Shown one piece after another: positions 21,216 to 31,506 of a stretch of 64,000 nt of DNA (position 1 is the first letter of the stretch; each line of letters begins with the position of its first letter). The position numbers and the translations under genes are program-made. Under the pieces are notes generated by a model that was given only the letters and a program-made list of their open reading frames with translations, was not told the origin of the DNA and made no database searches. The DNA is from Setomelanomma holmii (lineage: Eukaryota > Ascomycota > Dothideomycetes > Pleosporales > Phaeosphaeriaceae): contig ML978206.1 of the NCBI GenBank assembly GCA_010015745.1, forward strand, positions 1 through 64,000, given 5' to 3'.

Positions 21216-22685
21216 ATGGCTGCCTCGCCCTCCCCCGCGCTCGCCGAAAAGGGCACGCTCATATCCAGCTGGCTCGAAGATCTTCCACCGACACCACCTG
21301 CTGACGAAGACTTCCGGTCGTTCAAGCGCAAGCGCGATAGCCCAGAAAGAGTGGCGGTGCACCAGCTCGCCGCCATGTCTGCGCATCGAAACTCTAGTCC
21401 TGGAAAGCGTCAGCGCCGACATACCGAAGACCTGCTTCCAGAGCAGAGTGCGTCGGCTGACGGGTCGACCAACCACCCACTCGCCTTCGGCAATTCCAAC
21501 ATCTTCAGCCTACCCAGCAGTAGCCGGGCAGGCGCATCAACACCACGACGTAGCACCAGTCCGTCGCGCGAGACCATCGCAGCGCTTAGAGTGGCGTCCC
21601 CTCCGATCATAACAGAACCTTTGGACGGCATCAAATCCGAACCTCCTGCGAGAGTGATGGCTGTAATCGCCCGGCTCGAGGCCGGTCTCGACGAGGGCTG
21701 GATACCTGGATGGCTCGAGGTGCGTAGTAACATACTGCGGCAGCACGAAGCACAGGTGGCTAACAATTTGCAGGATGCAATTCGAGCCGATACAGATATT
21801 GGTTTCCAACGATTCAAGCCGTCTGCATTCAGTAAAACCACCACCCGCAATCTCTCCGATCCTACCCTCGATCCCGTTTTCCGCGCGCAATTAGAATACA
21901 CACTTATGAAAGTAAAGAAGATATTCAGGAAATCGCTTCATTGTCAGACAAGTGGACGCGACGAGAATGCGTGGTGCGACGAGGTCGTTAGACCGATGGT
22001 GAGACTCGCCATTCGGCTGTACGCGGGAGGCAAATTATGTCTCCAAAGCGTGTACGTCTAACCCCCTTACCCAGAGATCCGAGACACTGATGCATACACC
22101 AGGCAGTCGCAGAATATTAATTCTGAATTCCTTTCGCGATCCGTAGACAAGCAGCGCGTCCTGGACCGAAAGGCTGACTATGCGCTCTCCTATTCACATG
22201 AAGTGCCACCCTTCGATGGACTATACCCACAGCTTCTCCACCATGGACACCAGTGCGTCAGCCATACTACTGATGCTTTCACCAAGACCACAGCTGTCTT
22301 CTCTGGCATCGAGGTTAAGCCCTCTAACGGCGACAAGCTTGAGGCTGAATATAAGCTTAGTATATTCCTAGCAGCAAGTCTCCGCAAGAAGGCACAACTT
22401 GGACGACGCGCAGGTCTGTCGGACACTACCTGCCTTGTGGAGCCAGGCTTTGCTGTGGTAGGGCATGAGGTCTACTGTTATATCGCGTACATCGATGCTA
22501 AAGAGGAGGATGAAACAGTGCGCATTCTGGAGTTCAGGAATGCTACCACAAATAGTATCTCAGGTGTTTTTAACGAATTAAGGATGTGGCAAAATGTCAT
22601 TGAATATGGTCTCGATGAGGAATATGGCGGCTTTTGGGGTGGTTTCTTAAAGCCGGTGATGGAAAATTTGGCGGGTTGGTCATGA
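21216..22685 (+). CDS. PD-(D/E)XK nuclease-like domain protein, 472 aa
   Basis: ATG at 21216, exons 21216-22051 and 22103-22685. The 51-nt intron has a GTACGT donor and a CACCAG acceptor and joins in phase. The N-terminal 150 residues are disordered, Pro/Ser-rich and contain basic nuclear-signal-like patches (FKRKRDSP, GKRQRR). The C-terminal half has the pattern of the fungal PD-(D/E)XK nuclease-like family: KADYALSYS, then GIEVKPSNGD with the Glu-X-Lys core, then AEYKLSIFLAASLRK. The family is expanded in ascomycetes and its role is unknown. The Glu and Lys of the core are present, so activity is possible. Confidence 0.8.
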
Positions 22686-22895
22686 TGATAGGCAGACAGT
22701 AAGACAAAGGGGGAGCTCTGGTGGTTTAGCCAACCATAAGAAGGCGAGAAGTGTTTCACTTGTAAGTTATGAGCCCTTTTCGCAATTCAGCTCGTCAGCA
22801 CTGAACGAAACCCTGACGATCTACAGATTTACAAAACAGATTAGAATGGGTTTATCCATTGCGCCTCGACTCCCGCCCCTCCTCGCACATCTTTC

Positions 22896-23498
22896 CTAGG
22901 TGCATATGCTGGCCGGATCAGGAACAACGATGGTTGTTCCGGGGCTGCTGTTGGGTAGAAAGGCCCGCATCAACGATGAAGAATTTTGACACGTTACAAC
23001 TGGCGCGATTCTGTCGCGCTCAAGATTGAGTTGCTCCCATTCTCCCAAACCGCCTGTGATGTTGAGAAGTGTAGACGAGGTAGTACGATGTCCAGCACAT
23101 TGCCTTGGTGAGTGTAAGCACCGCATTCCTATGCATCGTGTTGGGCTAACCAGCTCACCATTCAAGTACGACAGTACCATTTGGCGATTCCACCGGGACC
23201 TTGAAGGTCGCCGTCTGATCACCTGCGCAGTTTAATGGCTGTACTGTCCACGACAGAGGGAGGTATGATGGATTCGAGAATCGCAATGTTGCCTCACATG
23301 TCGAGTTGCGTCCGTTGAAGAGCCTGGCCTTGTTAGTAGTGTGGAAATGCTGCCGAAGGACGCATACTGGAAGGTGATCTGCTCGTTGGCTCTCAATTGA
23401 AGCGGCTTTAATAAACATGGGAGGGACTGATCGAAAGGAATTAAGGTATGGCCTACACACAACGAGAGAAGGGTAACGAAGGCCAAAGATGACTTCAT
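22896..23498 (-). CDS. Small secreted protein, 167 aa
   Basis: Three exons join in phase: 23498-23368, 23323-23159 and 23103-22896. The introns are 44 nt (with a CTACTAAC branch site) and 55 nt (GTGAGC donor). The protein begins MKSSLAFVTLLSLCVGH, a clear signal peptide. The mature part has several Asn-X-Ser/Thr sites (NGRNST, NITGG, NSSS) and about six cysteines, as expected for a secreted glycoprotein with disulfides. Family not recognised; effector or cell-wall roles are both possible. Confidence 0.65.
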
Positions 23499-23818
23499 GT
23501 TTTCAAGCTTGTGTATAATCTATGGGTATCTGGTGTCTCTGCTAGGCGAGCTTTTACCAATGAATATATACACAGATATGTAGCAATAAATTCGGTTTCC
23601 TCACGCTCACAACACTGTAACCTGATGCTTTGAGGCACTCTTTTCAGATCATATATCTCGGTTTCCGTGTCTGTGTCGGGTTTGGGTTTTGGATTTTGGA
23701 TTTTCGAATATGCAATGTCAATACCGGCATACTAAATTCAAGCATCATAGCTTGTCTCCACAAGTACAATAGACCATGTGTGGTGTCATTAAACTCTGCG
23801 CTCATTTTTTGCGTGACA

Positions 23819-24187
23819 ATGTCATATCCTCAGATTCTCTCCATGCGTGAGGGAATAGGGAAACATGTTATTTTCACTGCTCCAGACTTTCGCGTCACAA
23901 GAAAAATCACGCGTGATGGTGAGCAGGACAAGAATCTTCGCATTAATGTGGCAGCGAGAGCACTTTCTGCCAGGATCTCTGAACTTGGATTTCTTCTCTC
24001 TAACTATAAGGCTGAGATATTGCCAACTAATGGACATGGTGCCCTCGGAATTAAGATATACATGGGGTCGAAAGCATTTCATTCAAGAGAAGCGCAGCGG
24101 AATATTGTAGAAATAGTCCCATTACCTGCTCATCACGACAGGAAGACGTCTAGGGGTATAGCATATTTCAAATATGTCGAGCTATAG
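23819..24187 (+). CDS. Intronless orphan protein, 122 aa
   Basis: An ATG at 23819 begins the soluble, strongly charged part; the frame is open further upstream through a hydrophobic, probably non-coding stretch. No domain, signal peptide or membrane segment is recognised in the chosen form. Composition and length are consistent with a real gene, but there is no intron or family support. Confidence 0.35.
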   Translation: MSYPQILSMREGIGKHVIFTAPDFRVTRKITRDGEQDKNLRINVAARALSARISELGFLLSNYKAEILPTNGHGALGIKIYMGSKAFHSREAQRNIVEIVPLPAHHDRKTSRGIAYFKYVEL

Positions 24188-24286
24188 TCCCACGGCACCC
24201 ATTTAGCACAATAAGACAGGAGTATAGAATAACTGATCTACTCGGTGTTCCTCTCTTTCTTGCGTCAAGGTCGATCCTTGAAAAAA

Positions 24287-24679
24287 TTAGTGCCCATCGA
24301 CAAGACTTAGACACGAGATGTGTACAGAACCTGTTTCAGCAGCCCAGAATTCGTGCAACAACATGGAGCACTGCTCGAGCTCTTCAACACTAACCCATGT
24401 AGGTCTCCATTGAACGAAGTAGGAATGCCCTCCTGAGGGGCCGTACATTGCGAGCGGCTGAACGTTGGTTGCTTGGGACCACAATGGTTGGCCGTCGTAA
24501 TCCTGACCGAGCTCCTCGGTTGTTAGGATGCACGGTGTCCAATCAGCAAGATATTCAGGTTGTCGGCGAACCCCGACACGATATTGTAGTAAACGATCGA
24601 CTTGCCATTGGTGGTCACTGGTGAACACTAGAGGAAGGGGCCGGATTGATGTAGCCATGTCGAACAGGACTTCTGTCAT
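24287..24679 (-). CDS. Chromodomain-like protein, 130 aa
   Basis: ATG at 24679. Residues about 25-57 read WQVDRLLQYRVG followed by EYLADWTPCILTTEEL, which fits the chromodomain pattern of a conserved Val, a hydrophobic strand, Tyr-Leu-x-x-Trp and a final helix. A second related stretch, YFVQWRPTWVSVEEL, follows near residues 88-102. Chromodomains bind methylated histone tails or serve as targeting modules in retroelement integrases. No integrase or gag sequence is adjacent, so this could be a host gene or an isolated fragment. Assignment is by pattern only. Confidence 0.5.
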   Translation of the reverse strand: MTEVLFDMATSIRPLPLVFTSDHQWQVDRLLQYRVGVRRQPEYLADWTPCILTTEELGQDYDGQPLWSQATNVQPLAMYGPSGGHSYFVQWRPTWVSVEELEQCSMLLHEFWAAETGSVHISCLSLVDGH

Positions 24680-24828
24680 TATTGGAGAAAGCTACGCTTG
24701 CTGGGATACTGAAGTTTTTTATTGCTCTACATAAATAAGGACCATGCTTATTTCTACACAGCCACATCGAAGACTTTGCTTAATTAACACATTTCCTAAT
24801 TTCGAAAAGTGAACCTTCATAATCGAGA

Positions 24829-25536
24829 TCATGCAAGAAGAAAAATCACAAATGCAGCTAGGACAAAAATTGCAAATGCAAAGGAGTTTGCAGCACCTGT
24901 GCTGCTAACCGCTAACAAAGTAGGACGAGAAATATTGGATGTGCGTGACGGCTGTGTACCCATCGCTGTTATGCTCGCGTGAGTTTTGTGCGCGGCATCA
25001 CAGTATTCAACGCTTGTGGAGATTGTAGACTGCTGTCTCGCGTTTTCAACAAACTTCCGCGGAGACACGTCTGGGTTGAGGCTAAAGACCATGCCCGCCG
25101 CGCAATGAGGTCGCGGAGTATTCTGTGCGCAAAAGAACCACTGAGGTCGACTTGAATTGACCATATATTCAACCTGAAATTTGCCACTGATGTTCTGAGG
25201 ATTAAATTGGTCAAAACCTGTGTCGAACTTTGAGTTGCTCTGACAAGGATCCTCGAATGAACTCTGAGTAAGTGTATGGTTGAGGCCAAGGAAATCAAAA
25301 CGAAGCAGGGTTCCAGGAAGGACTGTTACTGACTCGGGGTTAAAAACTAGCATACCTTGCTCCCCAACGCGGATGTCAACGCTCTGCCGTTGTGGCAATG
25401 TTGAGACTCCCGCAGTTGGTATGGATTGAGCATTCGGTAGTGACGAGACATTCCACCCGTCTCCCTGAGATTTCCATGTCAGACTAGTCGTCGCCACAAG
25501 TGTGGCCGAAAGTGTTTGCAAGTAATACATGGCCAT
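24829..25536 (-). CDS. Cupredoxin-type, GPI-anchored extracellular protein, 235 aa
   Basis: The protein starts MAMYYLQTLSATLVAT, a signal peptide, and ends with a hydrophobic tail (FAFAIFVLAAFVIFLLA) after a Ser/Thr-rich spacer, as in GPI-anchored proteins. The central domain matches plastocyanin-like cupredoxins of fungal extracellular serine-rich proteins. It has GTLLRFDFLGLNHTLTQSSF with a His ligand, the Cys of SSFEDPC, and WFFCAQ ... PHCAAGM with Cys, His and Met ligands, so copper binding is plausible. No intron is needed. It should sit at the cell surface. Confidence 0.8.
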   Translation of the reverse strand: MAMYYLQTLSATLVATTSLTWKSQGDGWNVSSLPNAQSIPTAGVSTLPQRQSVDIRVGEQGMLVFNPESVTVLPGTLLRFDFLGLNHTLTQSSFEDPCQSNSKFDTGFDQFNPQNISGKFQVEYMVNSSRPQWFFCAQNTPRPHCAAGMVFSLNPDVSPRKFVENARQQSTISTSVEYCDAAHKTHASITAMGTQPSRTSNISRPTLLAVSSTGAANSFAFAIFVLAAFVIFLLA

Positions 25537-25753
25537 GCATAGCCCAAATTCGGAAAGGTTGCCTCTAGTGCTTTATATGTGTACAATTGTGGGCAAAACC
25601 CATTTTCGTATTCATAAAATTGGAAATCGTTTTATGCGATTAAAGGAGATTTTGCTACTGATATTGGTTTAGTTTGTGCCCGATTAATCGTTTCTGAGAT
25701 ACAGGAAGAGGCAAAACGAGTAGCCCAGCATATAAGAGAGATCAAATTCTACG

Positions 25754-28700
25754 ATGAGGCAGCAAAGCAACGAAACCACTATGTCTACTCAACACGACAA
25801 CACAACATCTCAGCAACAAACCACTTCATCTCATGCAACAACATCACAAAGCATGCTTCAGCAGCATGCCAACCCAATAAACGGTTCGGAGACCGATGTT
25901 GAGATGACGGAGAATTCGAGCCAGAGCCAGAGCCAATCAAATACAAATGAGCATCCCAATCAAACAACCAATCTCCAGCAGAATCAACCAAATCAGACCG
26001 GAGCATTGGATCCCGCCCAGGTATTTGGCTCATCTCAGCATCTACAACAAGGCCAAGTAGGTCAGATCACAGGTTTACAATATCAAGACACACAGACAAG
26101 TGGTGCACAATCCGGTTCATCGTCTCTACAGAACCCCCAGGGGAGCCAGGATCAACATCATGTAACCAAGGAAGTGGATGAGGAGCTTGTAGTGGAGGAT
26201 AGTGACGACGATGCAGATGATGACGGCGATGACGAAGGGGATAAAGGCGACGATATTGATACGAAAATTGAGAAGAGAATTCGGAGACAACGCCGTTTCA
26301 AGCTGAAGACGCTCTTTGGTAATGGTAAAGACGAATGTGTTTTCCCCCCGGCACATAAGTTGTATACTGATGTCATCGTGGGCATACTCAAACCTCAGGA
26401 CTGCCCTGAGGATCAGTGGCTGCAGCAGAGCCAAAAGAAAACCTTAGAAGAGGTTTTTGAGAGCTTGGGGAAGCAACAGCGAGAAGGGTTCCTGAGTCAA
26501 TATACGCGAGATGCGTCCTCACTTCAGAACGCTATATATCAGCAACAGCGTTCAGATTATGCCAAACAGAAAGCATTAGTCTATTTCGACATGGATCATC
26601 TCAGAAACAACAGATGGCTTCAGAAAGGGGAGTTGCAATGGCTCCAGACGCCAGAAGGATCCGACGAAGCCTTGAGGAAGGCCGCTAAATGTGCAAAGAT
26701 TGCAGCGACTTTCGGTGTACAAAAATTTCGGGACCCACTCAATAGAGACCCTCAAGGGAATGTGCATATAATGCGCGACCAAGAAAATGAGCCAATTGCA
26801 CCCTATTTAGCCCACATTTTTAAAGCTTTCGATGATTATATGGAGCAGTGTTTGGAAGAGGAGGCATCCCATATGGTGTACTGGTGCGAACGCCCGACAG
26901 GCATATCCGATGAAGACTGGCTTGCGCTCAAGCAGTCAAAGAAAGAAAGCTATGGCTCTCAGCAGAAACAGAGGCAGTATGAGCGGCGCGAAGCGCTTCC
27001 AGCAGAGGTTCGCCAAAAGGAGCTCGAAGAAGAGGCAAAAGAATTAGTAAAACAAAGAAGAGAGGCTACAGAGCGAGAATCCGCCCTCAAAGATGCAGAA
27101 TCAAGGCTCCAGACCCGGATTCAGGAACAAGACCATGTCAAGCCAATCAACCAAAATGTACCAGCAGCGGCTAAAACGGAGTACTTAGCCGTGCTCCCTA
27201 CCATAATGAATTGGTGGGAGAACGACAAGAATAAGGACGACGACTCTCAATTCACCAGTGTGAATTTACGTCTCACTAGTGCGCTTGGTGCTGCTCAAGC
27301 CGTGCCTTTCCACCTCAAGTTCAGCTTGCTCTATTCTCAAATCACCGACATCAGGAAAGTACTTACAACATGTGAAGAATTGGATGGAGAGGCTTATGAC
27401 AGCAAGATATCGGAGCTCGGCAGTTTTGTAATATGTCTCACTAACGAGCTGCGCAATATAGGTCTTGATTGGAAGATGGTTGCTCCAACAGAAACGCATG
27501 TCCGGATATTGACATTGCTTCGTCAATCACAGATCCCGGATGTGAGAAAACGTAGGACTGCGTTTGAAAATGCTTGGCTTGAACCCTCACAAGATCAAAT
27601 GAAAATACTACAGGATGCTAAGTTTGGTACAATGCACCTGATGTTTGGTATCGAAAACGACAATGACGACATCTTACGCATATCTTTGGAGAGTATGCGT
27701 TCAATCAATGCGAGACTGAAAGTTGCAAACCTGAAATCTGGAATACGGTCAAGCGATCACAACGTACCCACAGCCGAGCTTGAGGCTGCAGCTAATTCGA
27801 TGCCGACTGCTGAAGACAAGCGGGAATTGATATTAACGTTTCTACTGAAATGGACCTTCTTGGGCATCCCTGGTAGCAAAGAATTTGAAAAGCTCAGTTT
27901 CACATGCACTGAAGAGCGCAAGGAAGAGATCCTCAAGGAGGTTCTGGGGCTCAAACAAGTCGTCCTCCCGGGAGAAATGGCTTACGATGTACCAGTACTC
28001 GGCACAGGGCCTGCTGAAAGTAGTCGATTCTCGAACTGTGCTCATCAAAAGACAGTAGGCTGGGGAGAGAACAGTAGGTCTAGGTTTTACATAAATCAAT
28101 ATGGGCCTCGCAACGCGCCGATCTGGCGTAAAGAACGATATCCAACTCCCGAATGGCTCACAAAATGGTCCGAGGACTGCCCTCCGTTCAGTCAGAAGGT
28201 AAGCAACAGTATGAACAGGATGGGAAGTATAAAGAATAGCCAAGGGGGGTGGAAGTATGGCAAGAGCCATCTAAAAGTTATTCTTGGCGTTGCTTGGGAT
28301 GAGGAAAAGGTCAGCGCCAGCGACTACGACGATGCCATTGAATCCCTCAATCCAATCTATCACGACAAGTCGAGAGATACTTTCAAGGGTCACTTCGACT
28401 CGGTCTACATACTCGTTGGTTGGGACAGAGATAACGATGGAATCTTGACTTATAGATGGGAAATTCGAGAAACTGTCCGGAGGACCTACGGCAAGAAAGA
28501 CGCGGATACATCGATATACAAGTACGCAAAGGTCTCGGAGGCGCGCTTTGATGAGTGGTCTGGAGGAAGACTGGCATCCTCTTCTCGCTCACCTTCTCCT
28601 TTAGTCCTCGGCGTGGTCCCAACAAATCAGAGGCACGCTTCGCCAGTTACTAGCGTCGACACGAGTCACCGGCGCGGAATATTCGATTATTCATTTCCTG

Positions 28701-28903
28701 CTTCACCTCCGACATCCGGGGACAGTCGCTCTCCTACTTTAAGTGTTACTGATAGCTCAACTCGGGTACGACCGACCACAGAAGCCTCCGAGGATGTTGA
28801 AAAGGCGTATGATCGCATTCAACATAAGTATCCTGGAAACACTTTGAAACAAAATGATGTCATGGAGTTGAAGTTTGGTAAAGGCTGGGCGCAATTTCTC
28901 TGA
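25754..28903 (+). CDS. Large intronless orphan protein with Gln/Asn-rich head, 1049 aa
   Basis: A single open frame of 3.15 kb has an ATG at 25754. Residues 1-140 are Gln-, Asn-, Ser- and Thr-rich and of low complexity, like prion-like or activation domains. An acidic run of Asp and Glu lies near 140-172 and a basic patch, EKRIRRQRRFK, near 173-185. The rest appears folded and helical, with a coiled-coil segment around 410-460 (EELEEEAKELVKQRR-like). The C-terminal 90 residues are disordered and Ser/Pro-rich. No enzyme motif or known domain is recognised. The lack of introns in a region where nearly every other long gene has them is unusual. Confidence 0.7.
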   Translation: MRQQSNETTMSTQHDNTTSQQQTTSSHATTSQSMLQQHANPINGSETDVEMTENSSQSQSQSNTNEHPNQTTNLQQNQPNQTGALDPAQVFGSSQHLQQGQVGQITGLQYQDTQTSGAQSGSSSLQNPQGSQDQHHVTKEVDEELVVEDSDDDADDDGDDEGDKGDDIDTKIEKRIRRQRRFKLKTLFGNGKDECVFPPAHKLYTDVIVGILKPQDCPEDQWLQQSQKKTLEEVFESLGKQQREGFLSQYTRDASSLQNAIYQQQRSDYAKQKALVYFDMDHLRNNRWLQKGELQWLQTPEGSDEALRKAAKCAKIAATFGVQKFRDPLNRDPQGNVHIMRDQENEPIAPYLAHIFKAFDDYMEQCLEEEASHMVYWCERPTGISDEDWLALKQSKKESYGSQQKQRQYERREALPAEVRQKELEEEAKELVKQRREATERESALKDAESRLQTRIQEQDHVKPINQNVPAAAKTEYLAVLPTIMNWWENDKNKDDDSQFTSVNLRLTSALGAAQAVPFHLKFSLLYSQITDIRKVLTTCEELDGEAYDSKISELGSFVICLTNELRNIGLDWKMVAPTETHVRILTLLRQSQIPDVRKRRTAFENAWLEPSQDQMKILQDAKFGTMHLMFGIENDNDDILRISLESMRSINARLKVANLKSGIRSSDHNVPTAELEAAANSMPTAEDKRELILTFLLKWTFLGIPGSKEFEKLSFTCTEERKEEILKEVLGLKQVVLPGEMAYDVPVLGTGPAESSRFSNCAHQKTVGWGENSRSRFYINQYGPRNAPIWRKERYPTPEWLTKWSEDCPPFSQKVSNSMNRMGSIKNSQGGWKYGKSHLKVILGVAWDEEKVSASDYDDAIESLNPIYHDKSRDTFKGHFDSVYILVGWDRDNDGILTYRWEIRETVRRTYGKKDADTSIYKYAKVSEARFDEWSGGRLASSSRSPSPLVLGVVPTNQRHASPVTSVDTSHRRGIFDYSFPASPPTSGDSRSPTLSVTDSSTRVRPTTEASEDVEKAYDRIQHKYPGNTLKQNDVMELKFGKGWAQFL

Positions 28904-29182
28904 TAATTGAGCATAGATGAGCAAAGTAGTTTAATTTACTGTAATACAAAACACAAGGTACCAAGGCATCGTACATATGCATGTTGTCGCAAAATAACCA
29001 TGACTTATAGCCAGCCTCAATGATCGTCGCTAACCAGAGGTTTGAATGTAACTAATCAGCGCTTCGTCCCCGGCGCAGCGAACCACGCGGTACCGAGCAG
29101 CGCCAGAGTGTGGCTTCCTATTGGTCAGAACATGAAATCGTGGTGAAGACCTAGCCCACAAATATAATGGCTAATGTCAATC

Positions 29183-29488
29183 CAGGCGTGCCGGGACGCA
29201 CAGTGTGGCGGGACACTTTTTCTTTCGGAAGCTCGGAACGTCCCCAGCGCGCTTGTATACAAACAAGCGCCATGCGCATCCATTCTGTAGTTGTCGTTCA
29301 CTGAGTACATCAGCATCCGACGCTGAAAAGCGCGTTGTTCACTATGCTGCCGCTCATTCTGTCGAGGCTGTTGACCGACTCTCCTCTAACACTCCCCTGT
29401 TTATTCGCGACAGTACGTATCTGCGAAGAGCTCGGTGGGCTAGAAAAGTAGCTGACATGGCAGGACGGCAGCCTCAAAAGCTTAAGGT
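29183..29488 (+). repeat. Left arm of the long outer inverted repeat
   Basis: This arm pairs with 31190-31506. Shared blocks include the terminal CAGGCGTGCCGGGACGCAC, GGACACTTTTTCTTTC and a coding-like stretch containing GACCGACTCTC and TCTAACAC, ending in CTTAAG. The arm has an open plus-strand frame that matches the minus-strand frame of the other arm at protein level (VDRLSSNT shared). Confidence 0.7.
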
Positions 29489-29614
29489 AAGATGCGGACT
29501 CTCGTACGCCAAAATAACCGGGAAATAAGCCGGCCCGAGCGCGATCCCAACACGAACGCGCAGAATAACACCATCCCAACTACGCGTTTTTACACGTATT
29601 TTACTCCAAAACGC

Positions 29615-30817
29615 ATGTTCTCTATCTCCTGCACGATGCCAAAAGAGCCAAAACGACGATACCAGTGTCGCTTCAATACGCCTCCACCTGTAGTAGCTTC
29701 AGATGATGCTGCGCAGCTTGCAACACCTCAACGCTCTGCAGTATTTGCAGTACTATACTTCTGCCAAAAGAAGAGGATTCACTGCTCCTTAAAGGATATA
29801 CATGAGGTCTTTAATATATCAACATCGACATCTTCACGCGTTCTGCGATCAGGCCGGCCACGACGCCTCCAGAACTCAGATCAACCTGAAACTCGGGGCC
29901 GGCCAAGAGAGTTCAGTGCACAGGACGCAGAAGCAATTGCCTCTCTTCTTGATGAGCTTCCTTTTGAGGATAAAGATCTGCCGTGGCAAGATCTTTCTGT
30001 TGAGGCAGGTGTTCTCAAGGATATTACAAGAGAAGCAGCTAACACAATGGATGTGTATAGCGAGAGGACAATCCAGAGGCATGTTACAGCAGTGACAGGC
30101 GTGAAGAGCCACCCTGCAGCTGTGAAGGAGAAGCACACGGAGACTCAACAAAATGCTTGGGTAGCGTGGTGCGCTGTCCAGCTTCAACTGCGCCCAAATG
30201 GCGCTGATTGGAGGTGTGTACTCTGGTGTGACGAGCTCCACTATATGACAGGCCCAAAGTATCAGAAAAACGTCAAGAGGCGGGTGGGCGAGCGATACAA
30301 GAGCACCAATATTCAGTATGAGAAAGACCATAAGCCAGATCCTGAGAAGCAGCACCACTTCCATATATTCACTGTTGTAGGCTATAACTTCTCTTGGTGC
30401 ATGCCTTACAACGCTGGAACGAGCAACGGCAAGATGACCTCTGAGTGCTACATCAATACTATCCTCCCAGCCTTGAAGGCATACCTCCTCCACGTTGGTG
30501 GGGACTGGATCCTCTGGCAGGATAGGGATAGCGCCCATATATCAAGGGCTACTCTGAAGTGGATGGATCAAAATAGCTTGCCCTACATCAACTCATCTCC
30601 AAAGTCCCCAGATCTGAGTATTATGGAGACGTGGGCAGGGCCTTTAAAGAGGAACTCTGCAAAAAAGAGGTGTTGGACAGAAAAGCAAGGTGTAAAGCGA
30701 TTTTATGAGGTATGGAAAAAGCTTGATTGCAACAAGATCAATCGAACAATTGACTCCTATCCAAAACGCCTGCAGGATTGTAAGGATAAGTATTATGGCT
30801 TAGCAACAAAGTATTGA
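29615..30817 (+). CDS. DD34E Tc1/mariner-type transposase, about 400 aa
   Basis: The open frame extends from 29492, but that ATG lies in the inner terminal repeat. The ATGs at 29615 and 29636 (before MPKEPKRRYQC) are more likely starts. An N-terminal helix-turn-helix region is followed by the DDE core: WCDEL, then WQDRDSAH, then S-P-D-L-S-I-M-E-T-W. Thirty-four residues separate the second Asp and the Glu, as in Tc1/mariner enzymes. All three catalytic residues are present and no stop or frameshift interrupts the frame, so the copy may be recently active, although its flanking repeats are diverged. Confidence 0.85.
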   Translation: MFSISCTMPKEPKRRYQCRFNTPPPVVASDDAAQLATPQRSAVFAVLYFCQKKRIHCSLKDIHEVFNISTSTSSRVLRSGRPRRLQNSDQPETRGRPREFSAQDAEAIASLLDELPFEDKDLPWQDLSVEAGVLKDITREAANTMDVYSERTIQRHVTAVTGVKSHPAAVKEKHTETQQNAWVAWCAVQLQLRPNGADWRCVLWCDELHYMTGPKYQKNVKRRVGERYKSTNIQYEKDHKPDPEKQHHFHIFTVVGYNFSWCMPYNAGTSNGKMTSECYINTILPALKAYLLHVGGDWILWQDRDSAHISRATLKWMDQNSLPYINSSPKSPDLSIMETWAGPLKRNSAKKRCWTEKQGVKRFYEVWKKLDCNKINRTIDSYPKRLQDCKDKYYGLATKY

Positions 30818-31189
30818 TTGAATATATATTTATTATTGATGACTACACGCGATGTAAAACAGCGTCAATTTGGCAGTAAAATGGGGGTGTTTTGCATTGG
30901 GGTGGGTGGGGCGCACAGTCCTTATTTCCCACTTATTTTTTAGTACGAGAGTGCGCATAATTTTGCGCACTATTTCCGTAAATGCCTGCAAGGCAGGAAT
31001 AAGAGCTCCGTAAGGCGAGGTATTCAGAGCCGCAGTTCTCAGCCACAGCGCGCAGAGCGGCACGCAGACATTTCAGCACGCTACTGCAAGCTGCTGCACG
31101 CTAAGAGTCGCTAAAGACGCACGGCCGGTCAGTCGCGTTTTGACGATCTGGCAGTCCGCGAGGAGAAACTGCCGGGATGCTCACTCTTC

Positions 31190-31506
31190 ACCTTAAGTTG
31201 ACCTTTCAAGGCTGCAGTCTTGATCTTTGCCATTTTAGCTTTCTTCCTAGATCACCGAGCGCTCTAAAAGTACGTCTTACCGCGAACGAACAGGAGGTGT
31301 TAGAAGAGAGTCGGTCGACAGTGCCGACAAAACGAGTGACCACAGAATCAACGACGCGCTTTCCGCCGTGGGAGGCTGATGTGCTGGGAGAGCGAGAACT
31401 GCACAATGGATGCATGCTGGACCTGTCGATTTCGAATTATAGTAAGAAAAACTCGAACACCTGAAAGAAAAAGTGTCCTGTTACACCGTGCGTCCCGGCA
31501 CGCCTG
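31190..31506 (-). repeat. Right arm of the long outer inverted repeat
   Basis: This is the inverted counterpart of 29183-29488. On the minus strand it contains a frame with VDRLSSNT and, from an ATG at 31233, a basic 34-codon reading that starts MAKIKTAALKGQLK. That reading runs past the arm to a stop at 31129. The similarity of the two arms at protein level suggests an inverted duplication of a small coding sequence, or a transposon that captured one. Confidence 0.65.

Larger units (their letters stand above)
29183..31506. mobile_element. Composite DNA transposon region with nested inverted repeats
   Basis: The outer ends are inverted copies beginning CAGGCGTGCCGGGACGCAC (29183 onward, and the reverse complement ending at 31506). 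Inverted similarity continues for about 300 bp (29183-29488 versus 31190-31506) with many substitutions. Inside lies a second inverted pair of 38 bp at 29492-29529 and 30921-30958, differing at about six positions. The transposase gene sits within this inner pair. About 230 bp (30959-31189) on the right has no left counterpart. One reading is a mariner-like element of about 1.47 kb that landed next to one arm of an older inverted duplication. No clear TA target duplication was found. Confidence 0.65.

Noticed and set aside
23630..23818. N-terminal extension of the 122-residue orphan
   Set aside because: The upstream part is low-complexity and hydrophobic without a clear start; the ATG at 23819 is preferred.
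24969..25298. Second frame inside the cupredoxin gene
   Set aside because: Shadow of the real frame, which has signal peptide, copper ligands and GPI tail.
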